Source: Lachnoclostridium sp. An131
Lineage (GTDB): Bacteria > Bacillota > Clostridia > Lachnospirales > Lachnospiraceae
Reading direction: 5' to 3'
Length of the DNA stretch: 64,000 nt
Assembly (NCBI RefSeq): GCF_002160825.1
Contig: NZ_NFLI01000005.1
Span: forward strand, 124,001-188,000
Under the pieces are notes generated by a model, which saw nothing but the letters and a program-made list of their open reading frames with translations, was not told the DNA's origin and did not search any database. The stretch's first letter is position 1; each line of letters opens with the position of its first letter. Of the stretch, positions 53,501 to 60,521 are shown piece by piece. The position numbers and the translations under genes were made by a program.

Positions 53501-56186
53501 TTTCACCATCCTGAATCTGTCCTGTCGCTGCAGGCTGTTCCCCCGGGGCTACAGTCTGAGGATTGCCGTCCGCATCAACAGGCTGTCCTTGTGCGTTATA
53601 TTTGATATAGTCGAATCTGCCCTGCACATCTCCCTCAAGATCTACTGTATATGTGAACTCTTTCTCATCATGCGTCACTCCTGTATCTGCCCAGTCAACA
53701 ATCTTGCTGATCTGCAGCGAACCGGAAACCGGATAAGCAATCTTACCGTTGTTGCCAAGGCTTACAACTATTGCTGTCCCATTCCAAGTGGGAGAAATGG
53801 CGTTTGCCGCTGTTTCTGTTGTATTCGCACCCTCCTCCTTGGCAGCCTCAAACTCCATAGCACGTGTCAGACGTGGAGAGCCTTTTTCAATATAATAGCT
53901 ATCAGTAGACTCATCATACTGAACATAACGGCCCAACTGATTCTCTGCTGCAATGAAGGATACCCATTCTGTCTTCAGTTCATTCTCAGCATAGTATGTC
54001 CGCTGATAGTAATATGTCTGATCGGGAACATAGCTCTCTGCAGGACTGTATTCTGCTGCTTCTCCCTGTCCCGTACGTGTATAGATGGTAGTATCTTCTG
54101 TAAAGTAATAGAAGCTGTTCGTCTCAGCCGGAGTAAAGGTGGCTGTAGTTGTCCCATTGTTCCCACCGCTGTAAGCGTTAGAATAGAAGTAAACGTTTCC
54201 ATCTTCATCCGTATGCGTGGATATATAGGTTCCGTCAAGCTTAGATGCATCAATGTTGCTTCCATCCATCACTCCGCTCTTCAGCCCAACTGTATAGTAC
54301 ACACGAATAGGATAGGCCGGAACTACGCTTGTACTCGTAGTAGTTTCGCCATCCACCGTCTCACTTTCTGCTGTATAAACACGAAGTGGGAGCAGTGAAG
54401 ATGGGATCTGAACAGTCACTGTATCACCTGTCTGCAAGTCTGCTGATTTGTTAACAGTAATGATAATATCGCTCAGATTATGATCACCCGGATAGACATC
54501 ATTACCGCTTACTGTGCCAGTAAAATGATATTCATGAGATCCGCTTCCATCGGCCGACGGCTGTGTGCCAGAATAGTGGAATTCCTCTCCCGCAAACACA
54601 ATCGTCTTGAGGTTCTTGACTTCCATATAATTGCCCAGAGTGTCCTCAAATGTCAGATATCCTACCTGGTCACCACCAATAGTCGTGGTATTTTCGATAG
54701 GTGACACAGCCCCGCTGCTAAAATCATCATAAATTGACTGGAAAACATCATTTAATGCTTCAGCATCTGAAGCTGCAAAATAATAATTTCCCTCTGCACG
54801 TTCACCTAACGTACAGTTATTTGAAAAATCAGCTTCGTCATCCCATGTATTTCTTGACTGAGCATCAGGATAATTGCTAGACACAGCATTCATAAAATAG
54901 TTTGCATCATGTGTTGTACTACCCTGACCAGTCAGATCATCAGGATCAGCTCCCTCAAACACTCCTACAGAATAAATAGTTGCGCCAGCTTGTTTCATCT
55001 GATAAGCAGTGTTAACGGAAGAACCTGCATTATCATTTTCAACATACTGTCCATTTCCAGGCATGCCATCCGTAAAGAAAATGACAACTTTTTTTGCTTC
55101 ATCACGTGCTCCGCTTCCATATCCAGAATCTCCGTTTATAATATCTTGAGCACGATCAAAGCCAAGATCAGCTTCCGTTCCACCGTTATAAGTAAAATCC
55201 TCTACATACCCGATTAATGCATTCGCATTGGCACCCTGTGTACAGTAGGTAAAATAGGTTTGATTTGGCCTTCTTCCGGTACTGTACTGATCCACATCTC
55301 CGGCATAATCAACAATAGCTATTCGGTGCTGATCGGACTGCTCCTTACCAACATTTTCGGTCGCAACCGTATTGATAAAATTGGTCACCGCCGTCTCCAT
55401 GGCTACATCTATACGCGTTTCTGTACTTGTATAAGTATAGAACTGAATATGCGAAGAATCTTGATCAGAAGCACTGGTCTTTGGTTCCACGGTCTGACCA
55501 TTGACAGTCCAGCTTACATGCTCATTATAGCTCGTCCGCCAATCGCCCGTGACTTCTCTTGTAACCTCATTAATACGTACATATTCGTTGCCAATGAGAG
55601 CATAATATTCTCCACCTTGTGTGTCCTGTACAGCTACTGTCCAACTACTCCCAAGAGGACCACTCTGTTCTTCAATGTGGCCGCTCGACTCGACAATATC
55701 ATAAACAGCGTCATATCTGCTGCTTGTAAGATATCTATCATTCATCGAGCCCGATCTATCAAGCACCAGCACAATATCAAGCGGCTGGTTGATCGTCGTC
55801 TGGCCGGAGATATTCGCAGCCGAAGAAAGCGCTGAAAGTCCTACCAGGGCAGTTCCCTCGTCATTCTCTATCGTAAATGTCTCCTCACCACTCTGGCTTG
55901 TCAGCGTAAGAGCACTGGTATAGACGGACTTATCTGTCCAGATACGGCCGGTATTTCTGGTAGAATCACCGCCCTGTCCGGACACACCGAGGCTTCCTTC
56001 ATACCAGGCATCATGTGTGCTGCCGTCTGCTGCCCACAATCCTGCCGCACTTACCTGCATGCCCGAATTCAGGAACAGTCCCGCGCCCATCGCCGCGACA
56101 AGCACTACCGCAATCGCTGCCGACAGAAGCTTCCCGAACCGCCTCTGGCGTCTCCTTCCTTTCTTGATTGGTCTTTTACTTTGCAT
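47574..56186 (-). CDS. Giant cell-wall-anchored VWA/pilin-repeat adhesin
   Basis: About 2870 residues. Numbering here counts from the alternative ATG at 56195, which lies directly on the ribosome site; ATG 56186 has GAGAGG nine bases upstream and was chosen. There is a signal peptide (about 20-52) and a VWA domain (about 138-510) with the MIDAS motif DRSGS at 146-150 and an insertion of some 90 residues. A DUF5979-like domain and about twelve isopeptide-forming pilin-type repeats follow, each ending like ATFTNSYKA. A Pro/Glu/Thr repeat lies inside the eleventh unit. The C-terminus has the sorting signal SAQTGD, a membrane helix and RKSRQR. The fold suggests a fibre-like tip adhesin. No sortase gene is in the window. 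Its promoter is probably the invertible one at 56503-56846. Confidence 0.9.
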   Translation of the reverse strand: MQSKRPIKKGRRRQRRFGKLLSAAIAVVLVAAMGAGLFLNSGMQVSAAGLWAADGSTHDAWYEGSLGVSGQGGDSTRNTGRIWTDKSVYTSALTLTSQSGEETFTIENDEGTALVGLSALSSAANISGQTTINQPLDIVLVLDRSGSMNDRYLTSSRYDAVYDIVESSGHIEEQSGPLGSSWTVAVQDTQGGEYYALIGNEYVRINEVTREVTGDWRTSYNEHVSWTVNGQTVEPKTSASDQDSSHIQFYTYTSTETRIDVAMETAVTNFINTVATENVGKEQSDQHRIAIVDYAGDVDQYSTGRRPNQTYFTYCTQGANANALIGYVEDFTYNGGTEADLGFDRAQDIINGDSGYGSGARDEAKKVVIFFTDGMPGNGQYVENDNAGSSVNTAYQMKQAGATIYSVGVFEGADPDDLTGQGSTTHDANYFMNAVSSNYPDAQSRNTWDDEADFSNNCTLGERAEGNYYFAASDAEALNDVFQSIYDDFSSGAVSPIENTTTIGGDQVGYLTFEDTLGNYMEVKNLKTIVFAGEEFHYSGTQPSADGSGSHEYHFTGTVSGNDVYPGDHNLSDIIITVNKSADLQTGDTVTVQIPSSLLPLRVYTAESETVDGETTTSTSVVPAYPIRVYYTVGLKSGVMDGSNIDASKLDGTYISTHTDEDGNVYFYSNAYSGGNNGTTTATFTPAETNSFYYFTEDTTIYTRTGQGEAAEYSPAESYVPDQTYYYQRTYYAENELKTEWVSFIAAENQLGRYVQYDESTDSYYIEKGSPRLTRAMEFEAAKEEGANTTETAANAISPTWNGTAIVVSLGNNGKIAYPVSGSLQISKIVDWADTGVTHDEKEFTYTVDLEGDVQGRFDYIKYNAQGQPVDADGNPQTVAPGEQPAATGQIQDGETLSLSNGEHVVISGLPANTDFTVTEAAAAGYTASNTVEGAASDDGNIAEGTIASNDTIEVDYTNTYSVTPVTLAEGSIHGTKTLTGRDWRDNESFTFTLTPVTLGAPLPGDAQESASVTLTNSDANNYAESQEVAFDFDSITYTSAGRYIYLVQETEGDEYGLAYSNAVYRVTVNVTDDGAGKLSASIESMYRTFNDNGDSTGDNENDWPPIDDRNAAFVNSFGGEEVDYANITGVKRFTNYTTGETLDINDFYFTLTAVTPGAPMPDETRTGNLGTGAIEFSDITFGIDDIGKTYEYQIKEEVPAGAVDNGDGTATLNGMTYDTSTKTVSIAVTQDQQTGSVVATVTGNGFEFTNSYQASSVTTEGAADGLQITKQLDGAAGTEGQFTFTMTAADPETETAITNDWVIGIDADGNVKTSPAIAKDGSANILFDNLTFTHPGTYTFNITETQNPLNNAWTYDGHTYQVSFTVTDENGQLTIADPVTTNGSATFTNSYKASMNFDNEAGGILFSKTLDGRALTANQFNFTVTTPDDDTDSAEKLAEATRTLSNRYGAEDGAAAFWRGIAGLTFDQDDAGKTFTFIISETNGGASGYTYDDKPVTVVIAVNDDGDGSMSTETTVTKDGSEPIVYNSEDFVSGDFSTYPTAAFVNSYDAADADPVSVDFEKQLTGRDWKDTDSFEFTLSTDLTDSVGVTEEELKAAMPDTVTETVSGTDADKTFSFGGFNFTKAGTYAYKVTETQPAKGTDTAGVIYSKDTAVIKFTVTDPGTGKLQVNTDITGVTVENNTGIFTNTYSYTPATLEQNTDTGIGVQKTVTGAPNTEDFTFTAVFNADDEKNTGFIDDIEGLTDGKLTATISDDFAAGDTKSADFGTVTFKKPGVYVFDVTEDNTTTATGWTYDRSTHQIVVTVTDNTEGELIASVEGNDPVFTNSYTAGSVVVGDDEEELQVTKEVTGAPAMEEFAFTLRLTSDNRANVKVGTGETAAEFPEAGISVRTSDLTGKEERQTVSFGDLTFTAGGTYTFTVTETTTTEVEGWTYDNQPKTITVFVTDENYDGQLDAFVEGNNQTITNAYDMDLNYDDPDNLNDGLNVVKNLTGHDLEEGQFTFTLTAIDEASAAKASIEDGLSKTFTNSAQTHDEAGISTDTMRPFAGMSFTQDDVGKTYRYTITEVDSRAAGYTYDSKSYEVVIVISGDGQGTLTATTTVSTGGQSTEYTCSTNTELNNGPAVVTFDNSYNAESTLGASGQTSIEAKKVLENRDLIDKEFTFQVFDANDSVVVTGTNDADGNITFGDIRYEITQMLKDVKNGIATHTVVDGRDTYTYQYTVAEDTIGLDDKGIRPVDHTFNITVTVTDNGDGTLSIAVTYPGDGTELTFRNTYGEAAKVTLPVKGEKKLEHADNLTPDDITGKFSFTITSDDPDAPMPASTEAKNDRTGTVSFGDIEFTMENVFGDASDASEEETEDPAEEPGTDVDAPEAEEPGTGTDAPEAEEPGIGTDVPETEEPGTGTDVPETEEPGTGTDLPETEEPGTGTDVPETEEPGTGTDLPETEEPGTDTDVPETEEPGTDAETPDTDGTAGESEAEVIEAAGQDLVVKNGKSGIVTDPETGKRTRTFTYTVTETGEVPGVSNDTPKTFTVTVTDNGNGTISIDSEGTDGILFTFTNTYSVKPTDPTDPTHPDASGEAAVTIRKELSGRAMNEGEFSFIMQDAGDTRIEAKNAADGSVTFTGIEFSAPGDYRYQIREVPGELGGVVYDSSVYYATAEVTDNGDGTLSAEWTVKDTDGNPIDSIVFQNEYSYQGTVGVTLAASKTLSGRTLKAGEFIFLLKDSNGNVVSKAVNSETGAIQFADLSFDTPGSYTYTISEEKGNAENVTYDSTVYTVTIHVADSGKGYLTASIDNGGKAIAFTNTYKEPEKDTSDGGSSSGSGGSSSPAPVQAVQSAQTGDSSPIALFVGIIAVSLLAIAAALVVYFRKSRQR
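48787..49110. repeat. Coding 36-bp tandem repeat, about nine copies
   Basis: Each unit encodes 12 residues of the type TEEPGTGTDVPE. Copies are nearly identical in DNA in the middle of the array and diverge at the edges. It interrupts one of the pilin-type domains of the giant protein and is a likely site of length variation. Confidence 0.85.
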
Positions 56187-56195
56187 TTCACTCAT

Positions 56196-56502
56196 CCTCT
56201 CTTTTGGCCCATACCCGGCCGACCAGACGGATACGTCCCATTTTTCATATTACTTCTTTGGTACCTTTGCCTGTTTCCGGCATCCTTTTGGTGGCTGAAC
56301 CGTCCGTCTCCCGCATAAAAGCAAGACACCGGTTTAGGCAGCTGCCTGCACGAAGAAACTGTCTTTGTTCTGAGCTTGCCCAAAAAGCCTGCAGAAGCCC
56401 CCGATGTGAACTGAAACCTTTTCCCTCCTTTTCTCCGCCACTTAGCTGACTGGTACTTTGCAAAGCCTTTTGCCCGCCGCGTCTTCTCTTTCAGAGGAAA
56501 TG
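56196..56502 (-). promoter_or_regulatory. Long structured leader of the giant adhesin gene
   Basis: About 300 non-coding bases lie between the start codon and the left inverted repeat. On the minus strand they contain a bulged hairpin (56323-56365: AAGACAGTTT with AAACCGGTGTCTT, the perfect palindrome AGGCAGCTGCCT in its loop) followed by GCTTTT, resembling a weak attenuator. A purine-rich tract with GGAGAAAAGGAGGG lies near 56420. No riboswitch consensus could be confirmed. Confidence 0.5.
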
Positions 56503-56522
56503 CAACATAACATTAATTATGT
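56503..56522. repeat. Left inverted repeat of the invertible segment
   Basis: CAACATAACATTAATTATGT, an exact inverted copy of 56827-56846, with partial similarity continuing on both sides (for example AGTTAAAA versus GGTAAAAG). It contains the inner palindrome ATAATTAT-like core expected of a recombinase crossover site. Confidence 0.9.
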
Positions 56523-56649
56523 AGTTAAAATTCATTCTTTTTCTTTTTTTGAATTATCCTGGAGTTTAATAAAAGGGATTTTCAGAAAAATAAAGGAAAA
56601 TAGTTGAAAAAACAGAAATAAACAGACCGCGCAAGAAGCAGCCAAAAGA

Positions 56650-56668
56650 GGCTATAGACCTTATAGCC
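56650..56668. terminator. Hairpin inside the invertible segment
   Basis: GGCTATA-GACCT-TATAGCC followed by TTTATTTG on the plus strand and preceded by a run giving CTCTTTTGG on the minus strand. It could stop transcription in either orientation and insulate the switch. Confidence 0.55.
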
Positions 56669-56751
56669 TTTATTTGCATGTTCTTTTAAATTCTGTCCAT
56701 CGGGGCTGCCGCATTTTTGGATAAAAGATACAATATGTAGAGTTATATTTA

Positions 56752-56780
56752 TTGACTTTTAAATTGTTGTATTATAAAAT
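56752..56780 (+). promoter_or_regulatory. Promoter inside the invertible segment, pointing away from the adhesin gene
   Basis: TTGACT (56752-56757), 17-base spacer, TAAAAT (56775-56780). In this orientation it would transcribe antisense into the recombinase gene. No comparable promoter was found on the minus strand of the segment. Confidence 0.75.
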
Positions 56781-56826
56781 CATAAAAGGTGGATGAGTCT
56801 GTCTTTTTTTACAAAAGCCTTTTACC

Positions 56827-56846
56827 ACATAATTAATGTTATGTTG
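56827..56846. repeat. Right inverted repeat, overlapping the recombinase stop codon
   Basis: ACATAATTAATGTTATGTTG, exact inverse of 56503-56522. The TAA stop of the recombinase (56839-56841 on the minus strand) lies inside it, so inversion leaves the recombinase coding sequence unchanged. Confidence 0.9.
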
Positions 56847-57699
56847 TCATTTCAAGCAGCTTCACCCGTTCGATATTTTTCTTCCACTCGCTGAGTCCGT
56901 CCGACGCATAGATCCGCGTCACCTCCAGACTGCTGTGCCCGAGAATATCAGCCAGATTCAGCATGTTTTTTGTCTCCTTGTAGAATGTTCTCGCAAAGAG
57001 ATGGCGCAGGTTGTGGGGAAACACCTTTCGCAGGCTTACCTCTGCCCTGCCGGCTATCGTCTTCATTTCCTTCCATATATTAGAACGGTTTTTCGCTTTT
57101 CCTGTCCTGGTACGGAAGATCAGGCCGGAACGAATATTATTTTTCTTCATATAGAATAGAAGTCTTTTTCTCAAGGCTGCCGGGAGTATCACCAGCCGGT
57201 ACTTGCCCTTATTCCAGACTTTCACCATGCCGCTTCGGACATTTTCAGCACAAAAAAATTTAAGCTCGCTCACCCGTACCCCTGTCGCTCCCATAGTCTC
57301 CATCATCACGGCCAGCTGCTGCCTGTTGTCTTCTCTCGCTTTACGCACCAGCCTTCTGAATTCCTCTCTGGTGAGCATTTTTTCCATCTGATCGATATCC
57401 GCCCGCTGTACCCTGATTCGTTTCAGCTTCAGCCTTTCCAGCCCTTGAAAGCTCAAAAACTGATTCAGGGCTGCAATCATGGAGTTTGCGCTGCTGACCG
57501 CGTACCGCCCAAGCAGCCATTCTTTATAAGCCAGAAGCATTTCCTTCGTAATCTCGCTTCCTTCTCCTGCGAATTCAAAGAATGTCTTTACGTCGCGCAT
57601 GTATTTTTTCATTGTCAGCGCTGAGCTCTCTTTTTCCATAAGATACTCTCTGAATTCCTCCAGAACTGCATTTCTGATCACATCCGTTTTCTTTTCCAT
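56839..57699 (-). CDS. Tyrosine recombinase, probable invertase of the adjacent promoter
   Basis: 286 residues. The N-terminal SAM-like DNA-binding domain (about 10-95) is followed by a catalytic domain with the full active set: Arg142 (TGVRVSELK), Lys near 164-166, His229 and Arg232 (PHNLRHLFA), His255 (GHSSLEV) and the nucleophile Tyr264 (TRIYASD). The domain size and lack of an extra N-terminal arm-binding domain resemble small invertases and XerC-like enzymes. The ATG at 57699 follows AGGAGATGCCAGG. The gene ends within an inverted repeat and directly abuts the invertible segment, so this is the predicted switch enzyme. Confidence 0.92.
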   Translation of the reverse strand: MEKKTDVIRNAVLEEFREYLMEKESSALTMKKYMRDVKTFFEFAGEGSEITKEMLLAYKEWLLGRYAVSSANSMIAALNQFLSFQGLERLKLKRIRVQRADIDQMEKMLTREEFRRLVRKAREDNRQQLAVMMETMGATGVRVSELKFFCAENVRSGMVKVWNKGKYRLVILPAALRKRLLFYMKKNNIRSGLIFRTRTGKAKNRSNIWKEMKTIAGRAEVSLRKVFPHNLRHLFARTFYKETKNMLNLADILGHSSLEVTRIYASDGLSEWKKNIERVKLLEMTT

Positions 57700-57948
57700 A
57701 ACCTGGCATCTCCTTATACATATGATAAATTTATTTTTATAGTTTACCCTAAGTTGACAAGGATATATACGGTAAAAGCAGAACTGTTCCAGCGTCCTGA
57801 ACGTACCAGCGATTAGCTCAGACTCTGTCACAGGAGCTATTGTCAATCAGCGGCGGTCAGTCACCGCTCCTTGTGGGAGGACAGGAAATCTGATATGATA
57901 ACAAAAGGCAGATGCCTCCTAAAGCTGATAAGAAACCGGGGTGACAGT

Positions 57949-58636
57949 ATGAAAACCGACGAATACTGCGAAATCATTCATAAAAGCAGCCCTGTGCTGC
58001 GGTTCTGCGAACGTTTTGACGAAAGCAGCGATAAATGGAATCTGAAGAAACACTCACATCCTTACATTGAACTGATTTATTATATGGAAGGAAAGGCTGG
58101 TCTGGAAGCAGGCCGCCTTCATATAGATGCTTCTATTTTTGACACCATTGCCTCTCCTGCTGCACGAACAGGATGGTATGCTGCGGGAGCTCTTTAAAAT
58201 GATTTACACAGAAGGAAAAAGAAAAGAAGCAAATCCTTACATTATAGAGTATCTCCTAAAGCTGCTGCTCACATCCATGATCCGGCAGGCGGAGCTTTCC
58301 AGCTATTCCAACCGCTTCGTGCGGGAGGTGATTCCCTATATCCATGAACACTTTACCGAAAAGATAACCCTGGATACCTTGGCTGATCTGGCGCATATCA
58401 GTGTGTCCTATCTGTCCAGAAGATTCAAACAGTACACTGGTATGACTGTCGTATCCTATATAAACCATCTGCGCATAGAAGCCGCAAAGCAGCTTCTGGC
58501 ATCCACAGATTCCAGCGCCTCAGAGATTGCCTGGCAGGTCGGCTTTGAATCTCCCAAATATTTTCACCGTATTTTCAAGGCCGAGACAGGAGAATCGCCC
58601 TCTGCGTTCCGCAGAGCATATCAGGCAATAAGGTAA
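57949..58636 (+). pseudogene. Broken AraC-family regulator
   Basis: Two frames make one protein. The first (from ATG 57949) gives the N-terminal cupin start (KKHSHPYIELIYYMEGKAGL) and stops at 58197. The second continues with LHEQDGMLRELFKMIYTEGK and a complete AraC helix-turn-helix pair (LDTLADLAHISVSYLSRRFK and ASEIAWQVGFESPKYFHRIF) to 58636. Most of the cupin domain is missing at the junction near 58130-58190, indicating a deletion plus frame change. The C-terminal half alone might still bind DNA. It precedes a damaged glucosidase gene. Confidence 0.8.
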
Positions 58637-58755
58637 AAATCGGATACCTATTGTGCGTTTCTGTGAGTGTTCCCGGCACATATGCCTATAGTATAATGAG
58701 CCCATAGAAAAAGAAAACAGGGAATTTCCCTATATGAAAAAAGGAGGCAGCACAC

Positions 58756-60397
58756 ATGAAAAAATGGGCACGCGCGCTTTTTCATCCAAATCTTCCGCTT
58801 GAAGGCAGACATTATGTCACAGCCAGTAAAGAACATATCGAGCTTTCCAGAAAAGCGGCAGCAGAAGGAATGGTTCTGTTAAAAAATAAAAACAGCGTCC
58901 TTCCGCTGGCACAGGGAAGCGTAATCGCTGCTGTAGGAAGAGGCATCCGCGATATCGTGAAGGGCGGAGGCGGCACCGGCGACGTATTTACGCCCTTTGT
59001 CACCACGCTTGAACAAGGCCTGCGGCAATGCGGCATTCATATGGATGAGGCTTTGCTGGAATATTATCGAAATGACGTGGAACAGCAATATGCCCAGGGG
59101 GCTGTCCCCGGAATGACAGTAGAACCACCAGCACCTGCTGCGCTTCTTGACTCAGCCGCCTCTGTAACCGATACCGCCCTGATTGTCTTCTGTCGTTTTT
59201 CCGGCGAGGGCTGGGATCGGGTGGACGGCGGCTTTCAAAATCCGGAATTCAATCCTTTCAAAGAGCGGGATATGCTCTCCCAACGCATTGCAAAGGTCTA
59301 CCCTGACGGCGATTTCTATTTGACGCAGGAGGAAAAGGAGCTGGTAAAAGCAGTATGCAGCCGTTTCAGCAAAGTGATAGCCGTACTTAACACCGGCGGC
59401 ATCATAGATCTTTCCTGGATTCGGGATAACGCCTGCATTCAAGGCGCACTGCTGATGTGGCAGGGCGGCACGGACGGCGGAACCGCTGCGGCACGATGAA
59501 TTTCCCAATGGCATTCATCCTCTCATTGATGTGGCTGAAGGCAGAATCAGTATGGACGACTTTTTAAAACAGCTCTCCGATGACGACTTGATCGCGCTTC
59601 TCGGCGGCGTGCCAAACTCTGGCGTAGCAAATACCAATGGCGTCGGCGACCTTCCCGAATATGGTGTTCCGGCTGTCATGACCGCAGATGGAAACGCAGG
59701 CATCCGCATTGATGAGGCCTGTCCTGTCCCCACAACTGCCTGGCCCTGCCAGACACTTCTGGCTGCAACCTGGGATACTGATCTTCTCTATGAAGTAGGA
59801 AAAGCGGCAGCGAAAGAACTGAAAGAAAATAATCTGCAGATCTGGCTTGCCCCTGGCATGAACATCCATCGCTGCCCTATCTGTGGCCGAAATTTTGAAT
59901 ATTATTCAGAAGATCCCTTCCTGACAGGAAAAATGGGAGCGGCACAGGTCCGCGGTGTCCAGTCCCAGGGAGTGGCTGCCTGTGTCAAGCATTTTGCCTG
60001 CAACGACAAGGAAACCAACCGCAAACACAGCGATTCCAGAGTCTCTCTGCGCGCTCTCAGGGAAATTCATCTTCGCGGATTCGAGATTGCCGTCCGTGAA
60101 GCACAGCCCTGGACGCTGATGTGCGGCTACAATGTCATCAATGGGCAGCGGTGCTCTGAAAGCTGGGATCTGCTTACAGGCATACTCCGCAAGGAATGGG
60201 GCTATGAAGGAATCGTACTCTCTGACTGGTGGGATCGTTCTGAACATTACAAACAGATTCTCGCCGGAGATGATGTAAAAATGCCCACCGGGTTCCCCGA
60301 TAGAGTAAAAATGGCGATAGAGCTTGGCGCTTTGAACCGCAGCGATCTGGAGAAATGTGCTGCAAGAGTGCTCACCCTGATCTGCCGTCTGGATTAA
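58756..60397 (+). pseudogene. Glycoside hydrolase family 3 beta-glucosidase with internal deletion
   Basis: The domain order is the permuted GH3 type. The C-terminal sandwich comes first (58756-59499: SRKAAAEGMVLLKNKNSVLP, FCRFSGEGWDRVD, MWQGGTDGGTAAA) and the TIM barrel second (59495-60397: GVPAVMTADGNAGIRID, KHFACNDKETNR, GIVLSDWWDR with the nucleophile Asp). At 59490-59500 the first frame stops and the second picks up, and the stretch that normally links them (rest of the sandwich and the fibronectin-like domain, a few hundred residues) is gone. AAAGGAGG precedes the start. The barrel is intact in sequence but lacks its partner domain, so activity is doubtful. Confidence 0.82.
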
Positions 60398-60414
60398 GGA
60401 AAGGAGTTCTGTTT

Positions 60415-60486
60415 ATGAAAAGACGGCGGGAAGCATCCTCCTGGACGCTTCCCGCCGCACTTTTATCTCTTCTCTCTGTTTATTGA
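60415..60486 (+). other. 23-codon frame with a strong ribosome site running through a terminator
   Basis: GGAAAGGAG lies eight bases before ATG 60415. The frame starts MKRRREASSW and its coding sequence forms the terminator stem. It looks like the truncated beginning of a following gene fused to a terminator rather than a functional peptide. Confidence 0.3.
60424..60465. terminator. Intrinsic terminator after the GH3 pseudogene
   Basis: GGCGGGAAGC pairs with GCTTCCCGCC over 12 bases, followed by GCACTTTTATC. Confidence 0.85.
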
Positions 60487-60521
60487 TTCTTATATTTCTA
60501 TTGTCCGGCCGTTCCCCCGGC

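Larger units (their letters stand above)
56523..56826. mobile_element. Predicted 304-bp invertible promoter segment
   Basis: The AT-rich segment is enclosed by perfect 20-bp inverted repeats and sits between the giant adhesin gene and a tyrosine recombinase. It contains one strong promoter (56752-56780) reading rightward and a small hairpin (56650-56668). No gene is present. Inversion would place the promoter about 370 bases upstream of the adhesin start, reading into it. Both the structure and the neighbours match known phase-variable promoter switches. Confidence 0.82.

Noticed and set aside
49314-55835. Several 70-270-residue plus-strand frames opposite the adhesin gene
   Set aside because: They lack ribosome sites and known domains and are explained as antisense shadows of the repetitive coding sequence.
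56312-56502. Possible c-di-GMP-I (GEMM) riboswitch in the adhesin leader
   Set aside because: Scraps such as GGCAAA, GCAAAG and CTAAG occur in order, but the conserved core (GGGACGCAAAGCC and the 3' CCGGGTT pairing) is missing and no full fold could be drawn. Only a covariance-model search could decide.
56780-56890. Short peptide gene after the invertible promoter (ATG in AAAGGTGGATG)
   Set aside because: The ribosome-site-like GGTGG directly abuts the ATG and the frame runs through the recombination site; no independent support.
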